Origin: Mucilaginibacter sp.
GTDB lineage: Bacteria > Bacteroidota > Bacteroidia > Sphingobacteriales > Sphingobacteriaceae
Assembly: GCF_028288185.1 (NCBI RefSeq)
Contig: NZ_JAQBOF010000008.1
Location: 62,001-126,000 of the forward strand
Length of the DNA stretch: 64,000 nucleotides
Direction of reading: 5' to 3'
Below, piece by piece: positions 27,197 to 36,060 of this stretch. Each line of letters starts with the position of its first letter. Position 1 is the stretch's first letter. The notes beneath the pieces were generated by a model. It did no database searches and was not told the origin of the DNA. It worked only from the letters and a program-made list of their open reading frames with translations. The position numbers and the translations under genes are program-made.

Positions 27197-27337
27197 ACTC
27201 ACCCCGTGGCTCTTCGAGCGCGACCCTCTCTTTCGCAAGCAGGAAAGAGGGTAACTAGCAAACTCTTAAACCTGGTCTTAACCCTCTTATCGCTTGCGAA
27301 AGAAAGGCTGGTCGAGCGAAGCGTAGACCGGGTGAGT
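27197..27337. repeat. 141-bp inverted-repeat element (MITE-like)
   Basis: Ends ACTCACCC (27197-27204) and GGGTGAGT (27330-27337) are exact complements; imperfect arms run about 55 bp inward, sharing TTCG, GACC, CTTTCGCAAGC and AAGAGGGT. The whole element can fold into one long hairpin. It lies in the 266-bp gap between the sigma-factor gene and bcp. The GC-richer body has no coding potential and differs from the element at 278-651. Confidence 0.7.
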
Positions 27338-27357
27338 TGGCGCGTCAGGTAGTAAAA

Positions 27358-27819
27358 CTATGTTAAGAGATCCAATACCTGTTGCGATGCCGCTTTGGTA
27401 TCAACCTTGTCAATCACTTGTTGGATATTTCCTTTAGCATCAATAATAAAAGTAGTGCGTATAGTGCCCATATATTTTTTGCCATAATTATTTTTTTCGC
27501 CCCATACTCCGTATGCTTCAACTATGTTGTGGTCGGTATCCGCTATCAGGGGGAAAGGCAGGTTATACTTGCTCTCGAATTTTTTATGCGATTTTTCATC
27601 ATCTGTACTAACGCCAATTACCTCAAACCCTTTACCAACTAACGATTGATAATTATCTCTGAAATCGCAAGCCTCGGCAGTGCAGCCGGGGGTATCGTCT
27701 TTCGGGTAAAAATAAAGGATCACTGTTTTGCCTTTAAAGTCGGTTAACGAAACGGTTTTGCCATTCTGATCTTTCGCGGTAAAATCCGGGGCCTTATCGC
27801 CTGCTGTAAGTGTTGCCAT
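27358..27819 (-). CDS. bcp: Thioredoxin-dependent peroxiredoxin (BCP/PrxQ)
   Basis: A 153-residue AhpC/TSA-family enzyme of the PrxQ/BCP class. It reduces hydrogen and organic peroxides with electrons from thioredoxin. The peroxidatic Cys46 lies in DTPGCTAEACDF and the resolving Cys51 is five residues on, the one-helix PrxQ layout. YFYPKDDTPG and the downstream DTDHNIVEAYGVWGEK are typical. There is no signal peptide. It starts within the stop of the upstream peptidase gene (TAATG overlap), so it is translated from the same mRNA. Confidence 0.95.
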   Translation of the reverse strand: MATLTAGDKAPDFTAKDQNGKTVSLTDFKGKTVILYFYPKDDTPGCTAEACDFRDNYQSLVGKGFEVIGVSTDDEKSHKKFESKYNLPFPLIADTDHNIVEAYGVWGEKNNYGKKYMGTIRTTFIIDAKGNIQQVIDKVDTKAASQQVLDLLT

Positions 27820-29531
27820 TATCTGTTAAAATCTGCTGTGAATTGTGAGAAATTATTTTTAGCATCACCCACGGTTAATTCAAATGTATGTTTGCCCGAA
27901 GTAATGCTGCCATCAAAGGTATAACTTAGTATTTTAGTTTTAAAATCCCATTCCATCAAAACCCATTTGCCATCTATTTTGCCATTATAGGTTTTTACGC
28001 CGGATAGATTATCGCCTATTTTAAGAAATATGCCTTTAGATTTAGCAAGGATGCTGCCCTTATGGATATTTAACGGCATAATATAAGGTGCCGTAGTATC
28101 CAGCTTAATGTAATAATCGCCAAAGGCCCTAGCACGGGCTTTTACATAACCGTTTTCATATTTACTGCTATCGCATAAACCGCCGGTGCCGTCAATAACG
28201 GCTTTATCGCCAAGCGCGCCCAGGTCAACATCGGGTTTTATCCAAATATCATAACGATCATGTATCGGTGTAAACTTATTATGTATGCGATAGGTGGCCG
28301 AATAAGCTCCCGGTTTTTTGGGTAGCTCTGCATATGTAAAGTCTATATCGTCATATAAATTGCCGGGGTTAATAGTTACTTTAACTTTATCCGTATTAAG
28401 CACGTTTACCTGGTCGTAATGAAATAAAGTGCCAGCCGGTTTTACAATAACTGTAGATTGCAGCAAACGTTTCGACTTTACTTTTAGCGTAAGTGTTGAT
28501 GTATTACCGGCCACATCCTTAACCACATATTCAACCTCATGCAATTCGTCATCATCAAAATTTATAATACCACGATTTATTGATTGCGGATAAAGCGTGA
28601 TGTTACTGCCTGGGGGAACAAAGCATTTTTGTATAAAACGGTGTGAGGTTAGAAAAGTTGGATAATCAATGTAACCGTTTATAGCGTGGGTTTGATCAAA
28701 AGCAAAATGCTCCATAACAAATGTATATACGTCTTTCCCATCCAACTTTAACTGAATAGAATAAACACCGTTGTGATTGGCTGACGCGCTGTTCATGTCA
28801 CTAGTAGTTATGCCAAAACCAATATTGCCGCTTAACTCTATTACTTTAGGTTTTACTAAATGATAATTGCCTGCCACGCCGGCTACTGATAAAAATTCGT
28901 GCGGGGTATTTTCGCTGAAAGGTTTACCATCTAAATAATAAATACCAATGGCGCTGATTGCAGGTGGTGTCCTGTCTGGAATGGTCACACCAAAAAGTTG
29001 CGGATTTATGGTGTGTTCGGTTTTTGTATCTCTGATCTCAAAATGCACGTGCGGCCCTGCTACAGCGCCTGATTGGCCTGATATGGCAATAACATCATTC
29101 TTGCAAACTGTAATCTGGTCTGGTAACGGGTTAAAATCAACTTCATATAATTGATGTTGATACTGATAATTGCGCAACACCTTTTCTATCTGCGGGCTAA
29201 AGCGCGAATTATGCATATATACTGTAGTATAGCCGTTGGGGTGATTGATGTAAACAATATTGCCACCACCGCCAAACTGAACCCGTATGCGCGATACATA
29301 ACCATCTGCAGCAGCGTGTACGGGGTAGCCGCTTTGCTGGTTGGTCTTGAAATCTAAACCTGCATGGAAATGATTTGGTCTTAATTCGCCAAAACCACCG
29401 GCAATTGATGGAGGCAGATCAAGCGGATAACGAAAAAAACCTTTAGGATATTCCCTGCTTTGTATAATGTTTTGTGCTTGTATGAGTTGATAACTTATAG
29501 TTAGTAGAAGGATGAAAAGTGTTTTTTTCAT
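27819..29531 (-). CDS. M23 family metallopeptidase (LytM-like)
   Basis: This 570-residue exported protein has a Sec signal peptide (1-19, ending IQAQ). An N-terminal M23 domain (about 40-180) shows the complete zinc site: His56 and Asp60 in HFHAGLDF, and HVHFE with His161 and His163. About 390 residues of beta-rich domains without a recognised family follow. The enzyme class cleaves peptidoglycan cross-links or acts as a septal regulator; with all ligands present an active endopeptidase is likely. The gene is cotranscribed with bcp downstream. Confidence 0.88.
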   Translation of the reverse strand: MKKTLFILLLTISYQLIQAQNIIQSREYPKGFFRYPLDLPPSIAGGFGELRPNHFHAGLDFKTNQQSGYPVHAAADGYVSRIRVQFGGGGNIVYINHPNGYTTVYMHNSRFSPQIEKVLRNYQYQHQLYEVDFNPLPDQITVCKNDVIAISGQSGAVAGPHVHFEIRDTKTEHTINPQLFGVTIPDRTPPAISAIGIYYLDGKPFSENTPHEFLSVAGVAGNYHLVKPKVIELSGNIGFGITTSDMNSASANHNGVYSIQLKLDGKDVYTFVMEHFAFDQTHAINGYIDYPTFLTSHRFIQKCFVPPGSNITLYPQSINRGIINFDDDELHEVEYVVKDVAGNTSTLTLKVKSKRLLQSTVIVKPAGTLFHYDQVNVLNTDKVKVTINPGNLYDDIDFTYAELPKKPGAYSATYRIHNKFTPIHDRYDIWIKPDVDLGALGDKAVIDGTGGLCDSSKYENGYVKARARAFGDYYIKLDTTAPYIMPLNIHKGSILAKSKGIFLKIGDNLSGVKTYNGKIDGKWVLMEWDFKTKILSYTFDGSITSGKHTFELTVGDAKNNFSQFTADFNR

Positions 29532-29610
29532 TAAGATAAATTAATACATAGAACGTATTGAACTAACGCCAGTATGTCAAAGTTGTTTCAGGAAGAACTA
29601 AAAGGGGAGA

Positions 29611-30222
29611 TTACTTTACATAAAAATCAATCAGCTTTTGCTCTTCTAAATAGCCCTCCAACCTATCGCCAACATTTACTTTGGCTACGCCTGCCGGGGT
29701 GCCGGTAAATATCATGTCGCCTTTTTTCAGGGTGAAATATTTAGATACAAAGGCGATGATGTACTCGAACGAGAACAACAAATTACTGGTATTGCCAACT
29801 TGCCTGCTTTGGCCGTTAACATCCAAATGAAAATTCAAATTATAAATATCGGCGAATTGTGTTTTAGGTACAAAGTTGCTTATTGGGGCCGAGTTGTCAA
29901 AAGCTTTGGCTAACTCCCACGGTAACCCCTTTTCTTTATGGCGCGATTGGATATCGCGTGCCGTAAAATCAACTCCTAATGCAATCTCATCATAATAACT
30001 CGCTGCAAATTTTTCGCTGATATGCTTGCCTTCCTTGCTGATCTTTAATACCACTTCAAGCTCATGATGTACATCTTCAGAAAAATCGGGATGATAAAAA
30101 GGCTTGTTGTCTTTTAACAACGCCGTATCAGGCTTTAAAAATATTACCGGGACGGTAGGTACAGGGTTATTTAATTCTTTGGCATGTTCTGCATAGTTAC
30201 GGCCAATGGCGATGATTTTCAT
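29611..30222 (-). CDS. Fumarylacetoacetate hydrolase family protein (acylpyruvase-like)
   Basis: A 203-residue protein about the size of the small FAH proteins (human FAHD1-like acylpyruvase/oxaloacetate decarboxylase). Motifs are IGRNYAEHAKEL at the N-terminus, the metal-binding EXE in HHELEVVLKI, and GVDFTARDIQ, KGDMIFTGTPAGV near the end. It likely hydrolyses or decarboxylates a C-C bond next to a keto-acid with a divalent metal. It lies 79 nt upstream of the M23 gene on the same strand, with no catabolic neighbours to indicate a substrate. Confidence 0.9.
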   Translation of the reverse strand: MKIIAIGRNYAEHAKELNNPVPTVPVIFLKPDTALLKDNKPFYHPDFSEDVHHELEVVLKISKEGKHISEKFAASYYDEIALGVDFTARDIQSRHKEKGLPWELAKAFDNSAPISNFVPKTQFADIYNLNFHLDVNGQSRQVGNTSNLLFSFEYIIAFVSKYFTLKKGDMIFTGTPAGVAKVNVGDRLEGYLEEQKLIDFYVK

Positions 30223-30225
30223 GAA

Positions 30226-30340
30226 TACAATTATTGAATGACTGAATTATATATTGAGTAATTGTTTGTACTGCGATATTAACAAATTATATTAATAAAT
30301 CTAATTATTCAATAATTCATTCAGTCAATAATTCAATAAA
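30226..30340. repeat. Long imperfect inverted repeat made of ATTCAGTCA/ATTCAATAA words
   Basis: Left arm 30226-30264 and right arm 30303-30340 are complementary variants of the same words, around a 38-bp AT-rich middle. The element fills the gap between the FAH gene start and the sorting-domain protein's stop, both on the minus strand. Confidence 0.7.
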
Positions 30341-30829
30341 TTATAAAAGAGAAATTCGTTTAATTACAGATTCTGTGCCGGCAACAACACGGATAAAATA
30401 AAACCCCCGGTTTAATTTATTGCTTAATGCACGGTTAAGAACCTGCTCACCAGGCTCAACCCTTTGCGAAAACAGAGTCATTACATCATTACCCAATACA
30501 TCAACCATTTTTATTGTAACGTTTGAGTTGCGCGACAGTAAATATTTTAAATTAATCTGATCGGTTATCGGGTTTGGAAATATCTCCACATTACTTAATA
30601 ATTTATCATCAGCGTGTGGTATTACTAGTTTGGTGCTGGATATTACCCCCGGCTTTATAGGAGGCAAAGTGAAGTTTAACGGACTCTTTTTTACTTTTTT
30701 CTTCAGGTACGAATAGTTAAGCGTATCGTGCTGTGGTGGTTTAATTGTTGAGGCAAAGGCACAGTTTATGGATATTGCCATCGCAATTATTAATATCCAT
30801 GAATAAGTGAAAGTAAAATTTCGCTTCAT
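30341..30829 (-). CDS. Small secreted protein with T9SS type A C-terminal sorting domain
   Basis: A 162-residue protein with an N-terminal signal peptide (about 1-26, ending CAFAS). The C-terminal 80 residues form a type IX sorting domain: VEIFPNPITDQINLKY, then VTIKMVDVLGNDVMTL, then LNRGFYFIRVVAGTESVIKRISL. Between them are only about 50 residues, rich in Lys and Pro, with no known domain. It should be exported by Sec and then moved through the outer membrane by T9SS. Almost all of it is sorting signal, so it may be a small surface peptide. It is divergent from kup. Confidence 0.88.
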   Translation of the reverse strand: MKRNFTFTYSWILIIAMAISINCAFASTIKPPQHDTLNYSYLKKKVKKSPLNFTLPPIKPGVISSTKLVIPHADDKLLSNVEIFPNPITDQINLKYLLSRNSNVTIKMVDVLGNDVMTLFSQRVEPGEQVLNRALSNKLNRGFYFIRVVAGTESVIKRISLL

Positions 30830-30853
30830 ACCTTACAACTTGGTTTCATTTTA

Positions 30854-30886
30854 CAAAAGTATAAATAAACATTTCATCAATTTCAA
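30854..30886 (-). promoter_or_regulatory. Promoter of the T9SS mini-protein gene
   Basis: On the minus strand TACTTTTG (30861 to 30854) matches TAnnTTTG, 24 nt before the ATG. A TTG lies 16 nt (30880-30878) or 22 nt (30886-30884) upstream. Confidence 0.6.
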
Positions 30887-30981
30887 TATCCATACTTTTA
30901 TTACACTATTTAACAAAATTTAACAAAGCCTATTATTAGGCTAACAATTAATTTACTTATACGTTTGCATCTTTTTTTAAG

Positions 30982-31009
30982 TTGGAACTCAAATATTTTA
31001 ATACTTTTG
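30982..31009 (+). promoter_or_regulatory. kup promoter
   Basis: TTG (30982-30984), a 17-nt spacer and TACTTTTG (31002-31009) match the consensus. The leader before the GTG start is only about 18 nt. Confidence 0.7.
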
Positions 31010-31027
31010 TGCGTTTAAATCAATATA

Positions 31028-32977
31028 GTGTCGCAACATAAAGATCTACAAAAACTGACAGCCGCCGGGCTGCTCATCAGTTTAGGAATTATATACGGGG
31101 ATATTGGTACCTCTCCGTTATACGTTTTCAAGGCAATCGTTGGTACTCAACACATTTCTGAGGTATTAGTTTTAGGAGGTGTTTCCTGCATTTTTTGGAC
31201 GCTTACGCTACAAACTACCTTGAAATATGTGGTAATAACTCTGCGTGCCGATAACAAAGGCGAGGGTGGCATTTTTTCCCTTTTCTCGTTAGTTCGGCGT
31301 AAGGCAAAATGGCTAATAGTACCCGCAGTAGTTGGTGGTTGTGCCTTACTTGCCGATGGTATTATTACGCCGCCGATTACCATATCTGCCGCTATTGAAG
31401 GTTTAGTACCATCGTTCCCTCATTTGCACACGGTGCCCGTAGTTGTTGCTATAATAGCAGGCTTATTTATCATACAACAATTTGGCTCATCAATGGTGGG
31501 TAAAGCCTTTGGCCCTATAATGTTTATCTGGTTTACTATGATGGGGGTTTTAGGCATAGCATTTATTATACAAGACCCTACAGTAATAAAGGCTTTAAAT
31601 CCTTATTATGCTTATAAACTATTAACAAGCAGTAATTACCACGCGTTTATTATACTAGGCGCTGTGTTTTTATGTACCACAGGTGCAGAGGCTTTATACT
31701 CAGACCTTGGCCATTGCGGGCGTAAAAACATACAAATAAGCTGGGTATATGTTAAAATCTGTTTAATATTGAACTACCTGGGCCAGGCAGTATGGCTTTT
31801 GCAGCATAATGGCCAGGCATTAAATCTTAATCTACTAAATCCTTTCTACAAAATAATGCCAGAGTGGTTTTTAAACTATGGCATAGGCATAGCCACAGTT
31901 GCGGCAATTATTGCCAGCCAGGCGTTAATATCTGGCTCATTTACCCTCATTGCAGAGGCTGTTAGGTTAAACTTATGGCCTAAGGTAAAAATCAATTACC
32001 CAAGCGAGCAAAAGGGCCAGTTATATGTTCCTAGTGTTAACTGGTTATTGTGTGCCGGTTGTATTGGTGTGGTTATGTTATTTAAACACTCAGACAGGAT
32101 GGAAGCGGCCTATGGCTTAAGTATTACTATAGCCATGTTAATGACAACCATATTGGTGTCGAGATTTTTACGGCGTAAAAAAGTGCCAACCTATATAGTG
32201 AATACCTTCCTGGTGATGTATTTATTGATCGAGGGGACTTTCTTATACGGTAACTTAAATAAGTTTGTAGACGGTGGCTGGTTCACCTTGTCAATTGGTG
32301 CCGTATTGTTCTCTATCATGTGGACATGGCATACAGCCCGTAAGATCAGGAATCGTTACGTTAAGTTTGTTGAGATTGACGATTACTACAATATTATAAA
32401 AGAATTAAGTGATGACGAAACCGTACCTAAATACGCATCGCAACTGGTTTATTTAACCAGTGCCAACTTTAATTCGGAAGTTGAATCGAAGATTATTTAT
32501 TCTATCCTGCAAAAGCAGCCAAAACGTGCCGACGTATACTGGTTGGTACACGTTGATGTTGTAGATGAACCTTATAAAAAAGAATATGAAGTTGACATAT
32601 TAGTGCCGAACAAACTGATAAGGATCGACTTTAAATTAGGTTTCCGTATTGAGCAGCAAATAAACTTATTGTTTAGAAGAGTTGTTGAGGACCTGGTTAA
32701 AAATGGAGAGGTTGATATTACCAGCCGTTACAAATCATTAAACAAACATAAAATTGTTGGTGATTTTAGGTTCGTGGTAATTGAGAAGGTGCTTTCACGC
32801 TCACATAACCTGTCGTTTTACGAGAAATGTATTATGGCCTTTTATGCGTATCTTAAAAAGATCAGCTTATCAGAAGAGCGCGGCTTCGGGCTTGATTTGA
32901 GCTTTGTTACCATTGAAAAAGTACCGCTAATGCTGGCCGCTCCGGAAACAGTAGAGATAACTCGTGTAATTTGTTAA
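31028..32977 (+). CDS. kup: KUP-family potassium uptake transporter
   Basis: A 649-residue inner-membrane H+/K+ symporter. It begins at GTG with the conserved LGIIYGDIGTSPLYVFKAI and contains ADNKGEGGIFSLFSL, ALLADGIITPPITISAA and GAEALYSDLGHCGRKNIQ. About 12 membrane helices cover residues 15-440, then a cytoplasmic C-terminal domain of roughly 200 residues. The GTG fits the usual N-terminus. It brings in potassium under low supply or acid stress. It is transcribed alone from its own promoter, divergent from the T9SS mini-protein. Confidence 0.95.
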   Translation: MSQHKDLQKLTAAGLLISLGIIYGDIGTSPLYVFKAIVGTQHISEVLVLGGVSCIFWTLTLQTTLKYVVITLRADNKGEGGIFSLFSLVRRKAKWLIVPAVVGGCALLADGIITPPITISAAIEGLVPSFPHLHTVPVVVAIIAGLFIIQQFGSSMVGKAFGPIMFIWFTMMGVLGIAFIIQDPTVIKALNPYYAYKLLTSSNYHAFIILGAVFLCTTGAEALYSDLGHCGRKNIQISWVYVKICLILNYLGQAVWLLQHNGQALNLNLLNPFYKIMPEWFLNYGIGIATVAAIIASQALISGSFTLIAEAVRLNLWPKVKINYPSEQKGQLYVPSVNWLLCAGCIGVVMLFKHSDRMEAAYGLSITIAMLMTTILVSRFLRRKKVPTYIVNTFLVMYLLIEGTFLYGNLNKFVDGGWFTLSIGAVLFSIMWTWHTARKIRNRYVKFVEIDDYYNIIKELSDDETVPKYASQLVYLTSANFNSEVESKIIYSILQKQPKRADVYWLVHVDVVDEPYKKEYEVDILVPNKLIRIDFKLGFRIEQQINLLFRRVVEDLVKNGEVDITSRYKSLNKHKIVGDFRFVVIEKVLSRSHNLSFYEKCIMAFYAYLKKISLSEERGFGLDLSFVTIEKVPLMLAAPETVEITRVIC

Positions 32978-33053
32978 AACATTTTAAGCTAATATTACTT
33001 CAATATTAGTACAGATTGTGAAAATAGTTTTACAACCTACTATTACTATACTT

Positions 33054-33848
33054 ATGAAGAATATATTTTTTGCACTGCTTTTGCTTTTCTCACTTCAGGT
33101 TAATGCTCAAACTGTTGATACAACAAAGAAAAAACTAGTAGACACAATTAAAAAAGATTTGCTAACCGCGCCTGATACAGTTAAACGCCTACATAGTAAA
33201 CCCTGGGCGCTTGTACCCGGGTTTGTAGCCGTAACCTATGGGGCATTAACATTTACCGTTCATCCCCTGCGGCGAGTAGATTATTTCATGCATAGTGAAA
33301 CCGAGAAAACCGGCGCTAACTTTCATACTACATCAGAGAGTTACTTTCAATTTGCCCCTATAGTAATGGTTTATGGCTTAAATTTAGTAGGTGTTACCGG
33401 CAAGAATACATTTATTGACCGTACAGCTTTATTGGCTTTGTCTGCAGGGATATTAGGAGCTACTGGCTATGCTACCAAGCATTTAACACATAGACTGCGC
33501 CCTAATAACGATGATTATTTATCTTTCCCATCAGGCCATACAGCTACAGCATTTATGGGCGCTGAGTTTTTGGCGCAAGAGTTTTCTAAAAGATCGCCTG
33601 TTTACACTATTATCGGTTATAGCTTCGCAACTACTACCGGGGTTTTTAGGCTATATAATCGCGATCATTGGTTTAGCGATGTTGTTGCAGGTGCTGGTTA
33701 TGGCATATTATCAACCAAAGTATCCTATTTAGTTTATCCTTATATACGCGATTGGATAACACATAAAAACAAGTCGGGTAAAACTACTATGATAATGCCT
33801 ACTTACCAGGAGGGTGTTCCCGGTTTTTATATCGCTATGGATTTATAA
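33054..33848 (+). CDS. PAP2-family phosphatase with signal peptide
   Basis: The ATG at 33054 is chosen because it starts a proper signal peptide (MKNIFFALLLLFSLQVNAQ); a frame to 33018 adds 12 residues. The 264-residue product has the three acid-phosphatase motifs: KHLTHRLRP (KX6RP), FPSGHTATAF (PSGH) and RLYNRDHWFSDVVAG (R-x5-H-x3-D). They form the vanadium-haloperoxidase-like catalytic site. Likely substrates are membrane lipid phosphates or undecaprenyl pyrophosphate. Hydrophobic stretches between motifs suggest an envelope location. It is followed by a bidirectional terminator. Confidence 0.88.
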   Translation: MKNIFFALLLLFSLQVNAQTVDTTKKKLVDTIKKDLLTAPDTVKRLHSKPWALVPGFVAVTYGALTFTVHPLRRVDYFMHSETEKTGANFHTTSESYFQFAPIVMVYGLNLVGVTGKNTFIDRTALLALSAGILGATGYATKHLTHRLRPNNDDYLSFPSGHTATAFMGAEFLAQEFSKRSPVYTIIGYSFATTTGVFRLYNRDHWFSDVVAGAGYGILSTKVSYLVYPYIRDWITHKNKSGKTTMIMPTYQEGVPGFYIAMDL

Positions 33849-33877
33849 AGAAAATACCCTTTCAGATTCAATATAAT

Positions 33878-33911
33878 AAAAAAGTCCCCACTGAAAAGTG
33901 GGGACTTTTTT
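33878..33911. terminator. Bidirectional terminator between convergent genes
   Basis: A 14-bp perfect stem (AAAAAAGTCCCCAC and its complement, loop TGAAAA) has A and T runs at its two ends, so it can stop both the PAP2 transcript and the DUF3943 transcript. Confidence 0.92.
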
Positions 33912-33929
33912 ATTATATCTTATATATGT

Positions 33930-35561
33930 TTAGTTATAGCGCCCTTTGCGCTGCTGGTCTTCTAAGAACCAGGATACAAATATTTTTTGTTCTGTTCTTA
34001 CAGAATAAATACCAGGTAGATTTTTCAGGTACCGGTCATCATAATATATAAAGTGTTCAAACCCCAAGCTTATGTTTTTTGCAACTTGAAACGTAACTCT
34101 TGGTTTTAAAATACTGACATTATTATTACCCGGAGTACCTACGTAGGTATGCAGAAAGAAATAATAATATACAAAAGATAGACTTAAAGCTTTATCTACA
34201 TTTAACGTAGTTTCAAATTTGGCCTCTATACCATTGTTATAGGTATAATCTCTAACTTGTGATGTGTCAGGCCCGAAACGGGTGCTGTTACCGGCTAATG
34301 GTACTAAAGCTAAATGCAAATTGGTATAAAGGTTTGTAGTTTTATTAATGGGGTATTTAGTAAATACACCTCCGCCCACACCAATCGCTCCTAACTCAAA
34401 AGTTTTATTATCCCAATAATCATCATATTGGAAAAGGCCATACAGTACAGAGAATTTACCGTAATGGGTTTTATAGCCGGTATTATTGCCTAATAGAATG
34501 CCATAACCCGTAAGATTATCTAAAAGTTTTCTGCCGGAGCCAAAGCTAAATTCAGTACGCAGTCTGAAAAAATCAAAAGGCTTACGATAGCGCTCTTCAA
34601 ACGGGTTACCATAATCAAACTGCATATTTATTAAAGCTTCAGTAGGGCCCTTGCCAAAAAAAGTTGCCTTATCCTGGTTTATTTTATGCAGACCAGTAAA
34701 TATGGTAATGTTAAGTGGTTCTTTTTGGTAAACTTCTTTTGTTGTTTTTCTAAAAGATTTACCCTGTAGTAACCTGTTAAGTCCACGAACCGGATCTACT
34801 AGCCCGGCAGCTATTTCGCGAAATACCCTGTCTCCGCCGGTGGTTCTGTCGTCTAAAATGTTTGAACTTAAACGGTAAAATATTTCACCAAGAAACGCGC
34901 CGTTTATCGGAGTGTTTATTATATCGTTGTAGGACGGACGTGTATTTTCGCCAAAATACTCCCACATTAAACTACCCGCAACTGCAAACGGAATTGATTG
35001 CGCATAAGTATATCCTTGCGACCGGGCGGCGTTAAAATACATGGAACCTGTATATGGGTGCCCTATAAAATTTATACCAAAACGGTCAGAGTCCCATTCC
35101 CAACCCTGTTGTATGTTATATTTCCAGGTTGACGGGCCTATATGTGCGAAATCCTGATTTAGCACAAACCTATCTAATGACCAAGTGAACACATTAACGC
35201 CTAACACCTCTAATGCGGGTTTCCATATCGGGTATTTTTTGTTAAATGCTGTATCATCATTTAAAAGATCGCCATACTTGTTTTGGATAGTGGTATCAAT
35301 AAGGGGGCTTTTTTTTGGTTGATTTCCCGTCGAGTCGGACAGCGTTTTTACCTTAGCCTCTTTTATTTGCTTCAATTGCTCTTTTACGGGGCCCTTACCG
35401 GGTTTTATTGTATCTACCGGGGTAACGGTTTGTGCAAATAAGGATGTTGATGAAATAAGTATCAGTAATAAACCAATTAATGATCTGATTTTCTTTTGTA
35501 TGTTGAGGGATGAAATCAGCACGATACATGCTTTCAGGGAAATAGAGTATAGACTTGCCAT
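33930..35561 (-). CDS. DUF3943 domain outer-membrane protein
   Basis: This 543-residue exported protein has the DUF3943 signature in its middle: WKYNIQQGWEWDSDRFGINFIGHPY, then YFNAARSQGY and SLMWEYFGE. The final 250 residues alternate beta-strand patterns with aromatic ends, consistent with a beta-barrel. The signal peptide ends at SLFAQ; the first 20 residues look extended, so the true start may be an internal codon near residue 18-20. Function unknown; the family is common in Bacteroidota envelopes. It is convergent with the PAP2 gene. Confidence 0.8.
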   Translation of the reverse strand: MASLYSISLKACIVLISSLNIQKKIRSLIGLLLILISSTSLFAQTVTPVDTIKPGKGPVKEQLKQIKEAKVKTLSDSTGNQPKKSPLIDTTIQNKYGDLLNDDTAFNKKYPIWKPALEVLGVNVFTWSLDRFVLNQDFAHIGPSTWKYNIQQGWEWDSDRFGINFIGHPYTGSMYFNAARSQGYTYAQSIPFAVAGSLMWEYFGENTRPSYNDIINTPINGAFLGEIFYRLSSNILDDRTTGGDRVFREIAAGLVDPVRGLNRLLQGKSFRKTTKEVYQKEPLNITIFTGLHKINQDKATFFGKGPTEALINMQFDYGNPFEERYRKPFDFFRLRTEFSFGSGRKLLDNLTGYGILLGNNTGYKTHYGKFSVLYGLFQYDDYWDNKTFELGAIGVGGGVFTKYPINKTTNLYTNLHLALVPLAGNSTRFGPDTSQVRDYTYNNGIEAKFETTLNVDKALSLSFVYYYFFLHTYVGTPGNNNVSILKPRVTFQVAKNISLGFEHFIYYDDRYLKNLPGIYSVRTEQKIFVSWFLEDQQRKGRYN

Positions 35562-35645
35562 AGTATAAGGGTAGTGTTAGTTATAAAGTACAACTAATAA
35601 TACCCCCTAAGTGTTTCACTAAATAATTATATATAAATTATTTAG

Positions 35646-35900
35646 CTATTTATACTTGATTTTGTAGACCAAGATTATACCGGCAAATATAAATGTTATG
35701 GCGTTAGCTACCGCGACCGGCAGGCTTGGATACATAATGCCATACATCAGCCACAAAAAAGTACCTACGGTAAATACCACGTACATGGATAATGATATGC
35801 CTGATGTATCTTTTGTTCGGATAGTTTTTACCGCCTGCGGTAAAAAAGATATCGTGGTGCTAAAAGCGGCCATAAAGCCTATAATTTCAATGTAATTCAT
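35646..35900 (-). CDS. SemiSWEET-family sugar transporter (PQ-loop protein)
   Basis: An 84-residue protein from the ATG at 35900 (MNYIEIIGFMAAFSTTISF), with three membrane helices and the PQ-loop motif FLPQAVKT in helix 1. This is a half transporter that dimerises into a sugar-permeable channel. A longer frame from 35936 adds a 12-residue leader made entirely of the TGCAAATGTG-type repeat, so it is rejected. Family members move sucrose or glucose down their gradient. It stands alone on the minus strand upstream of the DUF3943 gene. Confidence 0.88.
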   Translation of the reverse strand: MNYIEIIGFMAAFSTTISFLPQAVKTIRTKDTSGISLSMYVVFTVGTFLWLMYGIMYPSLPVAVANAITFIFAGIILVYKIKYK

Positions 35901-35904
35901 ATTA

Positions 35905-36060
35905 ATATGCAAGTATGCGGATGTGTAAATGTGCAAATTAATTTAGAATTAGCAGCTATCTTAGTGTAAAAATAACACTAATCGGTTTGAAGGTTTGATT
36001 ATTTACAGTTGGCTATCTATCAATCACTTATTTGCACATCTGCATATCTGCACATCAATT
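35905..36060. repeat. Paired word repeats (ATGTGCAAAT family) in inverted orientation
   Basis: Left block 35905-35940 and right block 36029-36060 contain variants of ATGTGCAAAT in opposite senses around about 88 bp of unique sequence. The permease stop codon (36055-36057) is inside the right block, and the SemiSWEET start touches the left block. The same words occur at 40985-41033 and 46180-46216. Confidence 0.7.

Noticed and set aside
30830..31027. Possible riboswitch upstream of kup
   Set aside because: The leader is only about 18 nt from the promoter box to the GTG start, leaving no room for a c-di-AMP-type riboswitch.
35901..35936. Longer start for SemiSWEET
   Set aside because: The extra residues are encoded entirely by the word repeat; the ATG at 35900 gives the normal family N-terminus.
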